From Microbacteriaceae bacterium (lineage in GTDB: Bacteria; Actinomycetota; Actinomycetes; Actinomycetales; Microbacteriaceae): DNA of 24,127 nt. A program made the position numbers and the translations under genes. Position 1 is the first letter of the stretch, and every line of letters starts with the position of its first letter. Of the stretch, positions 1-8,169 are shown piece after piece. The DNA is taken from positions 1 to 24,127 of the forward strand of contig CANGNR010000006.1 of NCBI GenBank assembly GCA_947455385.1, read 5' to 3'. A model generated the notes under the pieces. It was not told the origin of the DNA. It was given only the letters and a program-made list of their open reading frames with translations, and did no database searches.

Positions 1-231
1 AATGTGAGCGGCGAGGCAGACCGCATCGTTGTCGTGGTCAACACCGACCCGCACACGATTCGCGAGACCACAGTGCACCTCGACCTGGCCAAGCTGGGCA
101 TCGAATACGGCACGCACCTTCAGATCACCGACCTGATCTCGGGCGACGTCTATCACGTGTCTTCGGACTTCTTCGTTCGACTAGATCCGTTTCACGAACC
201 AGCCCACGTCTTTAGCGTCAAGCCCTACTAA
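1..231 (+). CDS. glgE: Alpha-1,4-glucan:maltose-1-phosphate maltosyltransferase, C-terminal end (partial)
   Basis: This is the last 76 codons of a gene that begins before the window; the frame is open from base 1 and stops with TAA at 229-231. The residues resemble the C-terminal beta domain of GlgE, with a stretch NTDPHTIRETTVHLDLAKLG followed by GDVYHVS and a final HVFSVKPY. GlgE is a cytoplasmic GH13 enzyme that adds maltose from maltose-1-phosphate to alpha-1,4-glucan chains. The catalytic domain is outside the window, so the call rests on the C-terminal pattern and on glgB, its usual partner, starting 12 bases downstream. The two are probably one operon. Another GH13 enzyme such as TreS is a less likely alternative. 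Confidence 0.85.
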   Translation, partial: NVSGEADRIVVVVNTDPHTIRETTVHLDLAKLGIEYGTHLQITDLISGDVYHVSSDFFVRLDPFHEPAHVFSVKPY

Positions 232-243
232 GAAGAGGATCCC

Positions 244-2481
244 ATGGCCAAGAAAATTGTCGGCGAAGTCGTTCCGCCATACATTTCGGAACATGAGCTG
301 AGTCGCATCGCGAACGGCGCTCACTTCTCGCCTCACTCGATCCTAGGGGTGCACCCGTATGAGGGCGGCTGGGTCATTCGCACCCTCAAGCCACTGGCCA
401 AGTCGGTCTTTGCCGAGCTCGCAGCCGGCAAGAAGGTCGAACTGCACCACGCCTACCACGGCGTTTGGCAGGCCTGGGTCGACAGCAAGGATGTGCCCGA
501 CTACCGCATCGTTGCCGAGTTCGAGGGTGTCAACAGCCCAATCGAGTGGCGCACCGACGACCCGTACCGCCACCTGCCAACCATCGGCGAGCTCGACCTG
601 CACCTGATTTCGGAGGGTCGACACGAAGACATCTGGAACGTGCTCGGATCACACGTTCGCGGCATCCCGGGAGCCTTGGGCGAGTCAAAGGGTGTCTCGT
701 TCTCGGTTTGGGCTCCAAACGCTCAGGCCGTGCGAGTTGTCGCTGACTTCAACCACTGGAACGGCGTCGCCCACGCTATGCGCGCGATGGGTTCATCGGG
801 CGTCTGGGAGATCTTTATTCCGGGCGTGAACGTTGGCACCAAGTACAAGTACGAGATTCTCACCAAGGCCGGCCACTGGATAACCAAGATTGACCCGATG
901 GCTCGCCAGACCGAGGTTCCGCCTGCGACCGCATCCATCGTCACCGAGTCGAACTACAAGTGGAAAGACTCGAAGTGGATCAAGGCTCGTGCCCAGAGCG
1001 ATGCGCTCAAGGCGCCGTTGTCGATTTACGAGTTGCACGCCGGCTCGTGGCGCAAAGACCTAAACTATCGCCAGCTCGCCGATGAACTGATTCCATACGT
1101 GCTCGAAATGGGCTTCACCCACGTTGAGTTCATGCCACTGGCCGAGCACCCGTTCGCGCCATCCTGGGGTTATCAGGTCACGGGCTACTTCGCCCCGACC
1201 TCGCGCCTCGGTCACCCGGATGACCTGCGCTACCTGATTGACAAGCTTCACGAGGCCGGCATCGGCGTAATTCTCGACTGGGTTCCAGCGCACTTTCCCA
1301 AGGACGAGTGGGCACTCGCCCGCTACGACGGCGAGCCGCTGTATGAGCACGCCGACCCTCGCCGCGGCGAGCACCCTGACTGGGGAACCTACATCTTCGA
1401 CTTCGGTCGCAACGAGGTGCGCAACTTCTTGGTCGCCAACGCGCTCTATTGGATCGAGGAGTTCCACATCGATGGACTTCGAGTCGACGCGGTCGCATCC
1501 ATGTTGTATCTCGACTATTCGCGCGAGGGCGACAACTGGCTGCCAAACGTCTTTGGCGGCCGCGAAAACCTCGACGCCATCAAGTTCATGCAAGAGGTCA
1601 ACGCCACTGCATACAAGCGCAACCCGGGCATCATGATGATCGCCGAAGAGTCGACTTCGTGGGGCGGCGTTTCGGCACCTACCGACGGTGGCGGACTCGG
1701 ATTCGGCTTCAAGTGGAACATGGGCTGGATGAACGACACCCTGAAGTACATCGAGAAAGACCCGATGTACCGTCGCTACCACCACGGCGAGCTCACCTTC
1801 TCGATGCTCTACGCATACGACGAGAAGTTTGTGCTTCCGATCAGCCACGACGAGGTAGTGCACGGCAAGGGCTCGCTCGTAGCCAAGATGCCGGGCGACC
1901 GTTGGCAGCAGCTCGCGAACACTCGCGCCTACCTGGCCTACATGTGGTCGCACCCCGGCAAGAAACTGCTCTTCATGGGTTCGGAGTTTGGTCAGCTGTC
2001 GGAGTGGAACCAGGAACGCGGGCTCGACTGGTGGATTCTGGAGCAGCCGACCCACCAGGGCCTAAAGTCACTCGTAGCCAACCTCAACCGCATCTACCAA
2101 GAGACTCCTGCCCTTTGGCAGCGAGATCACGAGCAGGGCGGATTCCAGTGGGTCGACGGCGGAGACGCCTTCAGAAACATGCTTACGTTCATTCGCTACG
2201 ACGATGCCGGCGAGCCACTCGCCTGCGTCATCAACTTCTCGGGCAACCCGCACCACGACGTGCGCCTCGGGCTGCCTCGTGGCGGTCAGTGGGATGAGAT
2301 TCTCAACACGGATGCCGTCGAATTCGGCGGCTCTGGCGTTGGCAACTTCGGCTCTGTGACAGCCACGGATGAGGGCACTCACGGTCAGCCGAACTCGGCG
2401 ATCGTGCAGGTTCCGCCACTCGGTGCGGTTTGGTTCAAGCCCGCAAAGGCCGCGAAGGCAACCAAGGCCAAGAAGGCCTAG
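244..2481 (+). CDS. glgB: 1,4-alpha-glucan branching enzyme
   Basis: GlgB makes alpha-1,6 branches in glycogen by cutting an alpha-1,4 chain and transferring the piece. The 745-residue product has a normal length for the actinobacterial form. An N-terminal glucan-binding region comes first, then a CBM48 module near residues 150-240 (FSVWAPNAQAVRVVADFNHW), then the GH13 barrel. The catalytic nucleophile is D415 (DGLRVDAVASMLY), the acid/base E468 (MMIAEESTSWGG) and the stabilising Asp D536 (PISHDEVVHGKGS). The ATG follows a good ribosome binding site (AGAAGAGGA). The gene lies 12 bases after glgE and is presumably cotranscribed with it. The C-terminus ends in a short Lys/Ala tail (AKAAKATKAKKA) that is not part of the enzyme fold. 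Confidence 0.97.
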   Translation: MAKKIVGEVVPPYISEHELSRIANGAHFSPHSILGVHPYEGGWVIRTLKPLAKSVFAELAAGKKVELHHAYHGVWQAWVDSKDVPDYRIVAEFEGVNSPIEWRTDDPYRHLPTIGELDLHLISEGRHEDIWNVLGSHVRGIPGALGESKGVSFSVWAPNAQAVRVVADFNHWNGVAHAMRAMGSSGVWEIFIPGVNVGTKYKYEILTKAGHWITKIDPMARQTEVPPATASIVTESNYKWKDSKWIKARAQSDALKAPLSIYELHAGSWRKDLNYRQLADELIPYVLEMGFTHVEFMPLAEHPFAPSWGYQVTGYFAPTSRLGHPDDLRYLIDKLHEAGIGVILDWVPAHFPKDEWALARYDGEPLYEHADPRRGEHPDWGTYIFDFGRNEVRNFLVANALYWIEEFHIDGLRVDAVASMLYLDYSREGDNWLPNVFGGRENLDAIKFMQEVNATAYKRNPGIMMIAEESTSWGGVSAPTDGGGLGFGFKWNMGWMNDTLKYIEKDPMYRRYHHGELTFSMLYAYDEKFVLPISHDEVVHGKGSLVAKMPGDRWQQLANTRAYLAYMWSHPGKKLLFMGSEFGQLSEWNQERGLDWWILEQPTHQGLKSLVANLNRIYQETPALWQRDHEQGGFQWVDGGDAFRNMLTFIRYDDAGEPLACVINFSGNPHHDVRLGLPRGGQWDEILNTDAVEFGGSGVGNFGSVTATDEGTHGQPNSAIVQVPPLGAVWFKPAKAAKATKAKKA

Positions 2482-2488
2482 CCGGCTC

Positions 2489-2526
2489 AGCGGCGCTCGC
2501 AGTCTTAGAAGCCCTAGCGGCGCTCG
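2489..2526. repeat. 11-bp direct repeat between convergent genes
   Basis: The 48-base gap between glgB and the convergent membrane-protein gene contains AGCGGCGCTCG twice, at 2489-2499 and 2516-2526. A weak hairpin, CTAGC/GCTAG with a 10-base loop, spans 2514-2533. There is no convincing terminator with a T tract in either direction. The repeat may be chance or a relic of a small duplication. Confidence 0.4.
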
Positions 2527-2529
2527 TTG

Positions 2530-4236
2530 CTAGAGGTTCTTGACGGCTAGCAGGCCCTGGTTGGCGCCAAGCAACTGGATGCCATCTTGCGCGCTGCTCG
2601 GCGGCACATAGAACAGCAGCATGTTGCCGTATGTCGACTTAATGCCTGTCGAGCTGCCGCTGGCCTTGAGCAGCAACTTCTCTTGACCCGAGACGGTGAC
2701 CGCACTCGTGCGCTTCTTGGCACGAATGATGTAGTTGTCGAGCATGTACACGGCAACCAATGCGCCGCCGTCGGTGGTTGCCAGCGACTCAACGTGCTTA
2801 TCGCCCAGAGAGTGCTCGAATCGAGCCGTCGCCGACTTGAGCGATGCCTTGACCTGAGCCTGGTTCTGCGACATCTGGGTGAAGAACGGGTTGCTGCCGA
2901 CGGCAAACTTGGATGCGAACTGGCTCGAATCCCCCTTGTTGATCAGGTCGCCGAACGCAAAAGCAAGAATCGCCGGCTTAACCTTCAAAAAGAGCGAATC
3001 TGGGGTAATCGAGATAGATCCAGCGCTGGCCAGAGGCACGGCGGGAATCTTTGCGCCGGGTAGCAGCGGAATCGTGTACCAGACCTTGAAGTTCTCGCGC
3101 GGGCTCTTTTGAATGAGCACCAGGAGCTGCGGGAGCGAATGGGAAGCCTTGTCTTCGGTGACCACCATCACGGTGCGAGGCCAGGACGTGGTGGCCTGCG
3201 GCAGCACGAAGGTCACCGGCGACTCGGCAATGCCGGGGCTCGGGGTCGTGCGGCTTGAGAGTTTGCGCAACTTGTAGTTGACCGCGCGCAAGGCCAGGGC
3301 CGGGCCAGCGAAACGAATCTTGAGCGTCTTCTTATCTTCGCGACTGTCGGCCGCGGTGGTGACCGCGACGACGTTCGCGAGAATGCGATCGAGCTGCTTT
3401 GCCGAGACCGCTGGCGTGGCCTGCACCACGGCAGACGCGCTGGGGCTAGGGCTCGTGGTCGGTTGTGCCGGTGCACAGCCGGCGAGCGCGCCCAGGGCAA
3501 GGCTCGAAGCAACTATTGAGCCGAGCGCTCGCCCACCGCGCCTAGCGCGGTAGCGCCCACGAGCCGGCCCGGCGCTGCGGTTGCGCTTTACCTTGTATTT
3601 CGGCCCCTGTGGCGGTTTCGGCATACGTCGTCTTGGCCCGCGCGTCTTGCGGTTCTTGGCGAGCGCAAGCGAATTGAATACGAAAGCTACGATCAGCAGA
3701 ACTCCACCGGCAATCAATAACCCGGTTGACTGTGTCACATCTCGGTTTATTCGCCAGGCGATGTCTACGGCAGATGGAGCACGATGGGCGCCATCCGAGG
3801 CAATTAGAACCGCGTTGTCTGAGCCGCGCGAGACGAAGATGGTCAACGACTTAGTGCCATGCACCTCGCTTCGCCACAGGTCTGAACCAGATGGGTTGAC
3901 CTTGCTGGTCGCCCATCCGCTGAGCTTTTCGCTGAGGCGGCTCGCCTTTGCGTCGACCTCGAGAATGGTGTGCTTTTCGCGGCCGAGCCAGGCCCCAAGG
4001 TCGCTTGTTCTGCCGGTTGCCACAAAGATCTTGCTGGGCGCCGCAATCGTCAGCGAAACCGCGCCGTCGCGGGCAGACAGGGTTTGGTTTGGAATAAGAA
4101 CGAACGGCACCGAAGTGGTGCTTCGAAGCGTTAGGTGACTCTCTTCGGGGGCGGCCCAAATGGTGCGCTGACCGAGCCCGACGAGCAGCAAAACCAACGA
4201 AACGACGAATAACCCTGTCGCGATCAAAAAGCGCAT
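2530..4236 (-). CDS. Conserved membrane protein with internal lipobox, function unknown
   Basis: I do not recognise a named family. From the ATG at 4236 the product has 568 residues. A membrane segment covers about 1-22 (MRFLIATGLFVVSLVLLLVGLG). An extracytoplasmic domain of about 145 residues follows, then a second membrane segment near 171-191, then a very basic, Pro-rich linker (195-236). After that comes a hydrophobic stretch ending in a lipobox-like LAGC (Cys at about 254), a Ser/Pro/Thr-rich spacer, and a C-terminal soluble domain of about 290 residues. The last part looks like a secreted lipoprotein joined to a membrane protein. A TTG at 4284 would add 16 residues, but the predicted TSS (about 4277) lies inside that extension, so I prefer ATG 4236. 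It is divergent from the coiled-coil gene at 4314. Confidence 0.75.
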   Translation of the reverse strand: MRFLIATGLFVVSLVLLLVGLGQRTIWAAPEESHLTLRSTTSVPFVLIPNQTLSARDGAVSLTIAAPSKIFVATGRTSDLGAWLGREKHTILEVDAKASRLSEKLSGWATSKVNPSGSDLWRSEVHGTKSLTIFVSRGSDNAVLIASDGAHRAPSAVDIAWRINRDVTQSTGLLIAGGVLLIVAFVFNSLALAKNRKTRGPRRRMPKPPQGPKYKVKRNRSAGPARGRYRARRGGRALGSIVASSLALGALAGCAPAQPTTSPSPSASAVVQATPAVSAKQLDRILANVVAVTTAADSREDKKTLKIRFAGPALALRAVNYKLRKLSSRTTPSPGIAESPVTFVLPQATTSWPRTVMVVTEDKASHSLPQLLVLIQKSPRENFKVWYTIPLLPGAKIPAVPLASAGSISITPDSLFLKVKPAILAFAFGDLINKGDSSQFASKFAVGSNPFFTQMSQNQAQVKASLKSATARFEHSLGDKHVESLATTDGGALVAVYMLDNYIIRAKKRTSAVTVSGQEKLLLKASGSSTGIKSTYGNMLLFYVPPSSAQDGIQLLGANQGLLAVKNL

Positions 4237-4253
4237 GGGATATCCAATCAGGC

Positions 4254-4259
4254 TAAACT
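4254..4259 (+). promoter_or_regulatory. Candidate -10 box for the coiled-coil/permease pair
   Basis: TAAACT lies in the context GGCTAAACTTGG, a form common at actinobacterial promoters. It would start a transcript near 4266, giving a leader of about 48 bases before the GTG at 4314. The -35 region is not recognisable. It overlaps the divergent promoter call, so the two transcripts would overlap at their 5' ends. Confidence 0.35.
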
Positions 4260-4283
4260 TGGCTCGAGAACTGCTGTCTGGCA

Positions 4284-4289
4284 ATTCTA
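4284..4289 (-). promoter_or_regulatory. Candidate -10 box for the membrane/lipobox gene
   Basis: On the minus strand the sequence TAGAAT lies 47 bases before the ATG at 4236 and would give a transcript start near 4277. No clear -35 box is seen, so this is a weak call based on the -10 and its position. Confidence 0.35.
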
Positions 4290-4313
4290 GCCAACCCGCA
4301 TAGAGAGGTCCCT

Positions 4314-5405
4314 GTGGCAGAGCAGAACGACTTCCCGATTGTGATGCGAGGATACGCGCGCGAAGCCGTTCAAGACGCCATTCGCGACTTAGAACGCGAG
4401 ATTCTGAGGCTAAACGCCCAGAACAACCAACTCTCGAGCGAGGTTCGCGAGGCCCGCAACCAGGTTGGCGAGGTTACCGCCCAGATGGGCAAGATTTCGG
4501 CCCCAAACTACGCAACCGTGGGCGCCAGCGCAGCCGAGATTTTGAGCCTCGCCGAAGAACAAGCCAAACGAATCATCGCGGATGCCCAGAATGAGCGGAC
4601 CCGCCAGCTGAAGGCCCTCGAGGCAGAGACCGAAGACATTCGCGGCGAAGCAAAGGGCTACTACGACTCGCTCGTGGCCGAGGCACAGCGCCGAGGCGAG
4701 CGTTTGCTCACCGGAGCAAAAGTCGAAGCCGACGACCTGCTAAACCAATCGCGCGCCCAGGCAGCCGGCATGATTGACGAGGCCACTCGCGAGGCCGCCG
4801 CCATTCGCGGAGCCATCAGCACCGAGGTAGCCAAGATGCGCGCCACAGCGAAGCGCGAAATCGAGTCCCGCCGCACCTCTTTTGAGCGAGAACTAGCAGA
4901 ACGTCGAATGATTCTTGAGCGTGAGCTAGCTCGCGAGATCGACCCAGAACTTGCCGCTCGACTGGTTGCCGAGGATGCCCGCATCAACTTAGACCTCGAA
5001 CTCACCGCCCGCCGGGCAGAGGCCGAACAGGACTACCTAGCCAAGCACCAAGAGGCAGTTGCGGCGACCCAGAAGTACCTCAATGAGGCCAACGAGCAGC
5101 TTCGAACCGCCATGCTGCGCGCCAACACCGCCCGACTCGAGGCAGAGACACTCGAGGCTGCCGCCAAGTCAATCAACAAGCGCACGCGCGAAGAGGCAAA
5201 GGCCAAGGCAGACGCCATCATCGTGGCGGCAGAGGCTGAGGCCCGCGCGATCATCGCCGCTTCGCACGATGCGGCAGCCGAAAAGGCCGCGAAGCTCGCC
5301 GAGCAGGTTGCCAATCTCGAACGCGAGCGCGACGCTATTCAGAGTTACCTCGACAATCTCACTAGCGTTGTCAGTAGAGCTCAGCGAATGACCAGCGAGG
5401 GATAG
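4314..5405 (+). CDS. DivIVA-like long coiled-coil protein
   Basis: The 363-residue product starts at a GTG preceded by GAGAGG. Residues 8-25 (FPIVMRGYAREAVQDAI) fit the DivIVA-type N-terminal motif, F-x-x-x-x-RGY-x4-V. A first coiled coil covers about 20-60. From about 70 to 350 there is an almost uninterrupted, charged, Ala/Glu/Arg-rich heptad region typical of bacterial cytoskeletal coiled coils. In actinobacteria such proteins (DivIVA/Wag31, FilP, Scy) mark cell poles or growth zones. This one is not the classic short DivIVA and its role is an inference. It probably shares a transcript with the permease gene 7 bases downstream. Confidence 0.75.
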   Translation: MAEQNDFPIVMRGYAREAVQDAIRDLEREILRLNAQNNQLSSEVREARNQVGEVTAQMGKISAPNYATVGASAAEILSLAEEQAKRIIADAQNERTRQLKALEAETEDIRGEAKGYYDSLVAEAQRRGERLLTGAKVEADDLLNQSRAQAAGMIDEATREAAAIRGAISTEVAKMRATAKREIESRRTSFERELAERRMILERELAREIDPELAARLVAEDARINLDLELTARRAEAEQDYLAKHQEAVAATQKYLNEANEQLRTAMLRANTARLEAETLEAAAKSINKRTREEAKAKADAIIVAAEAEARAIIAASHDAAAEKAAKLAEQVANLERERDAIQSYLDNLTSVVSRAQRMTSEG

Positions 5406-5412
5406 GCAAACC

Positions 5413-6468
5413 ATGCAGGGCAACGGAACCAAAATCACTAACGGATTTCAACTCGGCATTCTGGGCGGGCTCGGCGTTATCACCGCTCTTCTAATCGGCA
5501 ACGCACTCACCACCATCGCCGGTGTCATTACCTACGTGGCTGCCGCGCTCTTCTTGGCCCTCGGCCTCGAACCTCTGGTGGCAAAGCTCGTGCAGCGCGG
5601 TCTCAAGCGCAAGATTGCCGTGCTCGCGGTAATTGGCGGCCTGCTCTTGGTTCTGGCTGGCATCGTCACGGCCATCATCCCGCCGCTGATCGCCGAGGGC
5701 GGCCACCTGGCAACTCAGACGCCACGCATTCTGACCGACCTTTCGAACCAAGGATGGGTTACGACGCTCGACACCAAGCTCGGCGGTAGCCTGCACAGCT
5801 CAATCGAGACCGCGTCTAAATTCTTGGCAGACAGCAAGAACTGGCCGACTCTGGCCGGCGGCGTCGTTCAGGTTGGTCTCTCACTGCTCAATGGCTTCAG
5901 TGGGCTGACCGTTATCTTCATTCTGACTATCTTCTTTATGGCCTCGCTCGACGGTTTCAAGAACTGGATCTATTCGCTGATCGCCACAAGCCGCCGAGGT
6001 TCTTTCAAAACCATCGCAGAAGAGATCTTCGACTCCATCGGCCGCTATGTGATGGGCCAGGTTTCTGTCGCACTACTCAACGGCGCGCTGGCCTTCATCG
6101 TGATGAGCATCATGCAGGTGCCGTTCGCCCTGATTCTCGCGTTCATTGAGTTCTTGCTGGCGCTGATTCCCCTGGTTGGTTCGATCAGCGGTGCCGTCTT
6201 GGTCACCCTGGTGGCACTCACCCACTCTCCCACTGCGGCAGTGGTCATGGCGATTTATTACGTTATTTACATGCAAGTCGAGGCCTATGTGATCGGCCCA
6301 CGCGTGATGCGCAAGGCCGTTTCGGTGCCGGGTGCAGTCGTGGTCGTAGCCGCACTGGCCGGCGGAACTCTGCTTGGAGTCCTAGGCGCGCTGGTGGCTA
6401 TTCCGGTCGCAGCATCCGTGATGCTCATCATCAAGCAGGTCTGGATTCCCCGCCAAAACGCTCGCTAG
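5413..6468 (+). CDS. AI-2E family (PerM-like) membrane transporter
   Basis: The 351-residue protein has the arrangement of the AI-2E/PerM family. Paired hydrophobic helices occur near residues 10-45 and 65-95. A soluble segment of about 60 residues follows, then a cluster of membrane helices from about 145 to 345. The conserved C-terminal part is visible: FIEFLLALIPLVGSISGAVL, YYVIYMQVEAYVIGPRVM and VSVPGAVVVVAALAGG. Members export small molecules or ions, and the substrate cannot be read from the sequence. It follows the coiled-coil gene by 7 bases. It ends in a CTAG that also contains the stop codon of the convergent hydrolase gene. Confidence 0.9.
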   Translation: MQGNGTKITNGFQLGILGGLGVITALLIGNALTTIAGVITYVAAALFLALGLEPLVAKLVQRGLKRKIAVLAVIGGLLLVLAGIVTAIIPPLIAEGGHLATQTPRILTDLSNQGWVTTLDTKLGGSLHSSIETASKFLADSKNWPTLAGGVVQVGLSLLNGFSGLTVIFILTIFFMASLDGFKNWIYSLIATSRRGSFKTIAEEIFDSIGRYVMGQVSVALLNGALAFIVMSIMQVPFALILAFIEFLLALIPLVGSISGAVLVTLVALTHSPTAAVVMAIYYVIYMQVEAYVIGPRVMRKAVSVPGAVVVVAALAGGTLLGVLGALVAIPVAASVMLIIKQVWIPRQNAR

Positions 6469-7190
6469 TTAGGCTGCCAGGTAGTCGGCAGCGGGTATCG
6501 CGCCGGATTCACCGCAAGAACAATCTCGTTCAGCACGCGTGCCGTGGCAATCTCGCCAACCCAGAGGTGCTTAGCGTCATCGACTCCTATCACTCGTGCC
6601 TGAGCAATCATCGCAAAGCGCTTTGCGGCTGCATCCGGCTGAAGGTAATCGTCGTGTTCGGGCACGATCGCGAGCATCTGACGCCGATTGCCAATCCAGC
6701 GGGCCAAATCTTCATCCTTGGCACGTCTAAGCGGAGGCGAGAGCAAGATCACGCCCTCGATGGGTGCGTCGAAGCCATACTTGATGGCCAGCTCTGTGCC
6801 GAAAGACCAGCCCACTAACCAAATGTTGGGCAGGCCACGCGAGACTGCAAAGTGGATGGCGGCCTGCACGTCTGCGGCCTCGGTGATGCCGTCACCAAAC
6901 TCACCGTCGCTCTTGCCGTGAGGCGACTCGGTGCCGCGCGTGTTGAACCTGAGCACCGCGAGGTCGGCGATCTCGGGCAGCCGATTGGCCGCCTTTCTTA
7001 GAAGGTGTGAGTCCATGAAGCCGCCGTGCGTCGGCAAAGGGTGCAGCGTAATCAACGTGGCAACCGGCGGGCGGCCAACCGGCATGGCCAGTTCGCCGAC
7101 CAGGTTGAGGCCATCGCTCGTCTTGAGCGTGATTGCCTCGCGCACGCTCGGCAGCTCAACGCTGCTGCGAATCTCGATTGTGGCGCTCAA
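6465..7190 (-). CDS. Alpha/beta hydrolase
   Basis: The 241-residue product has an alpha/beta-hydrolase fold. The nucleophile elbow is GWSFGTE (Ser129), after a strand NIWLV. A loop HPLPTHGG (50-57) probably forms the oxyanion hole. D180 or D181 (PEHDDYLQP) and H208 (DDAKHLWVGE) complete the triad. It resembles small serine hydrolases of the dienelactone-hydrolase type that act on small substrates; the substrate is unknown. I chose the TTG at 7190 because it overlaps the stop of the upstream gene as TTGA and follows AGGGGAG at proper spacing. Longer starts upstream would give an unlikely Cys/His-rich N-terminus in another gene's reading space. It is the last gene of its operon. Confidence 0.85.
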   Translation of the reverse strand: MSATIEIRSSVELPSVREAITLKTSDGLNLVGELAMPVGRPPVATLITLHPLPTHGGFMDSHLLRKAANRLPEIADLAVLRFNTRGTESPHGKSDGEFGDGITEAADVQAAIHFAVSRGLPNIWLVGWSFGTELAIKYGFDAPIEGVILLSPPLRRAKDEDLARWIGNRRQMLAIVPEHDDYLQPDAAAKRFAMIAQARVIGVDDAKHLWVGEIATARVLNEIVLAVNPARYPLPTTWQPN

Positions 7191-7489
7191 AGCAGGCTCC
7201 CCTGCCAAGAGGCCCAACAGGCGTTGTGAAAGTGGCGCCTGGTGGCGACACCACGGTGGGTGTCGAAGGCAACGATGTGCACCACACCCTTGACGATCAC
7301 CATGTTGCAGTGAGGGCAGATCCACTGCTTATCGTCTTCGGCGTTGGCACCGCTGCTGGTTTGCACGGTGTACTCGACGCCGCGCTTAACCAGGGTGTGC
7401 TTCACCCCGCGCAGCGCCACATCAAGATTAAGCTCGGCTGGCTCTTCGCGGCGACCCTTGCCGTTTTTCGGTCTATTGCTTCGCGGCAT
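7187..7489 (-). CDS. Small conserved Cys/His (probably zinc-binding) protein
   Basis: The 100-residue product has a basic N-terminus (MPRSNRPKNGKGRR) and an acidic patch. It also has a C-terminal metal-ligand set, C58-x2-C61 (WICPHCNMVI) and H86-x-H88-x2-C91 (RRHFHNACW), as in a zinc ribbon or treble clef. I recall similar proteins in other Microbacteriaceae, sometimes labelled ATP/GTP-binding, but I see no nucleotide-binding motif. The ATG at 7489 overlaps the upstream stop as TGATG and follows GGATGG, so translation is probably coupled. An ATG at 7498 would lie deeper in the upstream gene. Its stop overlaps the hydrolase start. The function is unknown. Confidence 0.75.
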   Translation of the reverse strand: MPRSNRPKNGKGRREEPAELNLDVALRGVKHTLVKRGVEYTVQTSSGANAEDDKQWICPHCNMVIVKGVVHIVAFDTHRGVATRRHFHNACWASWQGSLL

Positions 7490-8154
7490 CAGTACCATCC
7501 GAGTTTGTTTGAGTGTGCGTATGCGCCACACGGTGTGCCGTAGCGCCCCTGAATGTAGTCGAGGCCCCAGGTGATCTGCGTGGCAGGGTTAGATGCCCAG
7601 TCCGGCCCAGCACTCGCCATCTTGGCACCAGGAAGCGCCTGAGGAATACCGTAGGCACCAGAACCAGAGTTGTAGGCGTTCACACGCCAGTTTGACTCAC
7701 GAGTCCAAAGCGCAACGAGACAAGAGTATTGGTCGGCACCCCACTTGCGCTCGCTGACCATCGTGAAGGCGATGGCCTTAACAGTGCCGGGGCTAGGAAT
7801 GTCGGCCGCAGCCACAAAGATGCCCGAGGCGTCGCTGCCAGTGGTGACCTTGTATCCGCCGCGCTGAAATGTGATGTTCTGGGTGCCGTAGTATCCATAG
7901 GTCTGGGTTGGGTCGGCAGAATCGCGGTCGAACGTGAGGTTGGTGTCGGCACTAGCCATGGATCCCGAGTACGGGTCGACGATCGAAACCATCACCAAAC
8001 CGGCGGCAAAGACGAAACCTGGGATGCCCCTAAAGCGGCCGCGAGGAGCGTCTTCGGCACCCGGCGTGACCCATCCGCGCTGCTCTGCGACAGCGGCCAG
8101 GCGCAATCGCATTCGTTCGCGCCGTGAGATTCGGCGAGCCGAGTATCTACCCAT
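7489..8154 (-). CDS. Membrane-anchored or secreted lytic-transglycosylase-like protein
   Basis: The 221-residue protein has a long basic N-terminus and one hydrophobic segment at about 43-60 (GIPGFVFAAGLVMVSIV). The next part, to about 135, is an extracytoplasmic stretch. The C-terminal domain (about 140-221) resembles the short SLT/lysozyme-like domains of actinobacterial cell-wall proteins. It has CLVALWTRESNWRVNAYN with a probable catalytic Glu153, then GAYGIPQALPG, NPATQITWGLDYI and a final GYxxP-like end. It likely cleaves peptidoglycan glycan strands outside the membrane. GGTGA precedes the ATG. It lies 15 bases after the DivIVA-motif gene and overlaps the next gene by TGATG. Confidence 0.85.
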   Translation of the reverse strand: MGRYSARRISRRERMRLRLAAVAEQRGWVTPGAEDAPRGRFRGIPGFVFAAGLVMVSIVDPYSGSMASADTNLTFDRDSADPTQTYGYYGTQNITFQRGGYKVTTGSDASGIFVAAADIPSPGTVKAIAFTMVSERKWGADQYSCLVALWTRESNWRVNAYNSGSGAYGIPQALPGAKMASAGPDWASNPATQITWGLDYIQGRYGTPCGAYAHSNKLGWY

Positions 8155-8169
8155 AGCAAATCACCAAAC

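Noticed and set aside
1060..2055. Long open frame (331 codons) on the minus strand inside glgB
   Set aside because: It is antisense to highly conserved GlgB catalytic motifs, has no recognisable domain and reflects the codon bias of the real gene.
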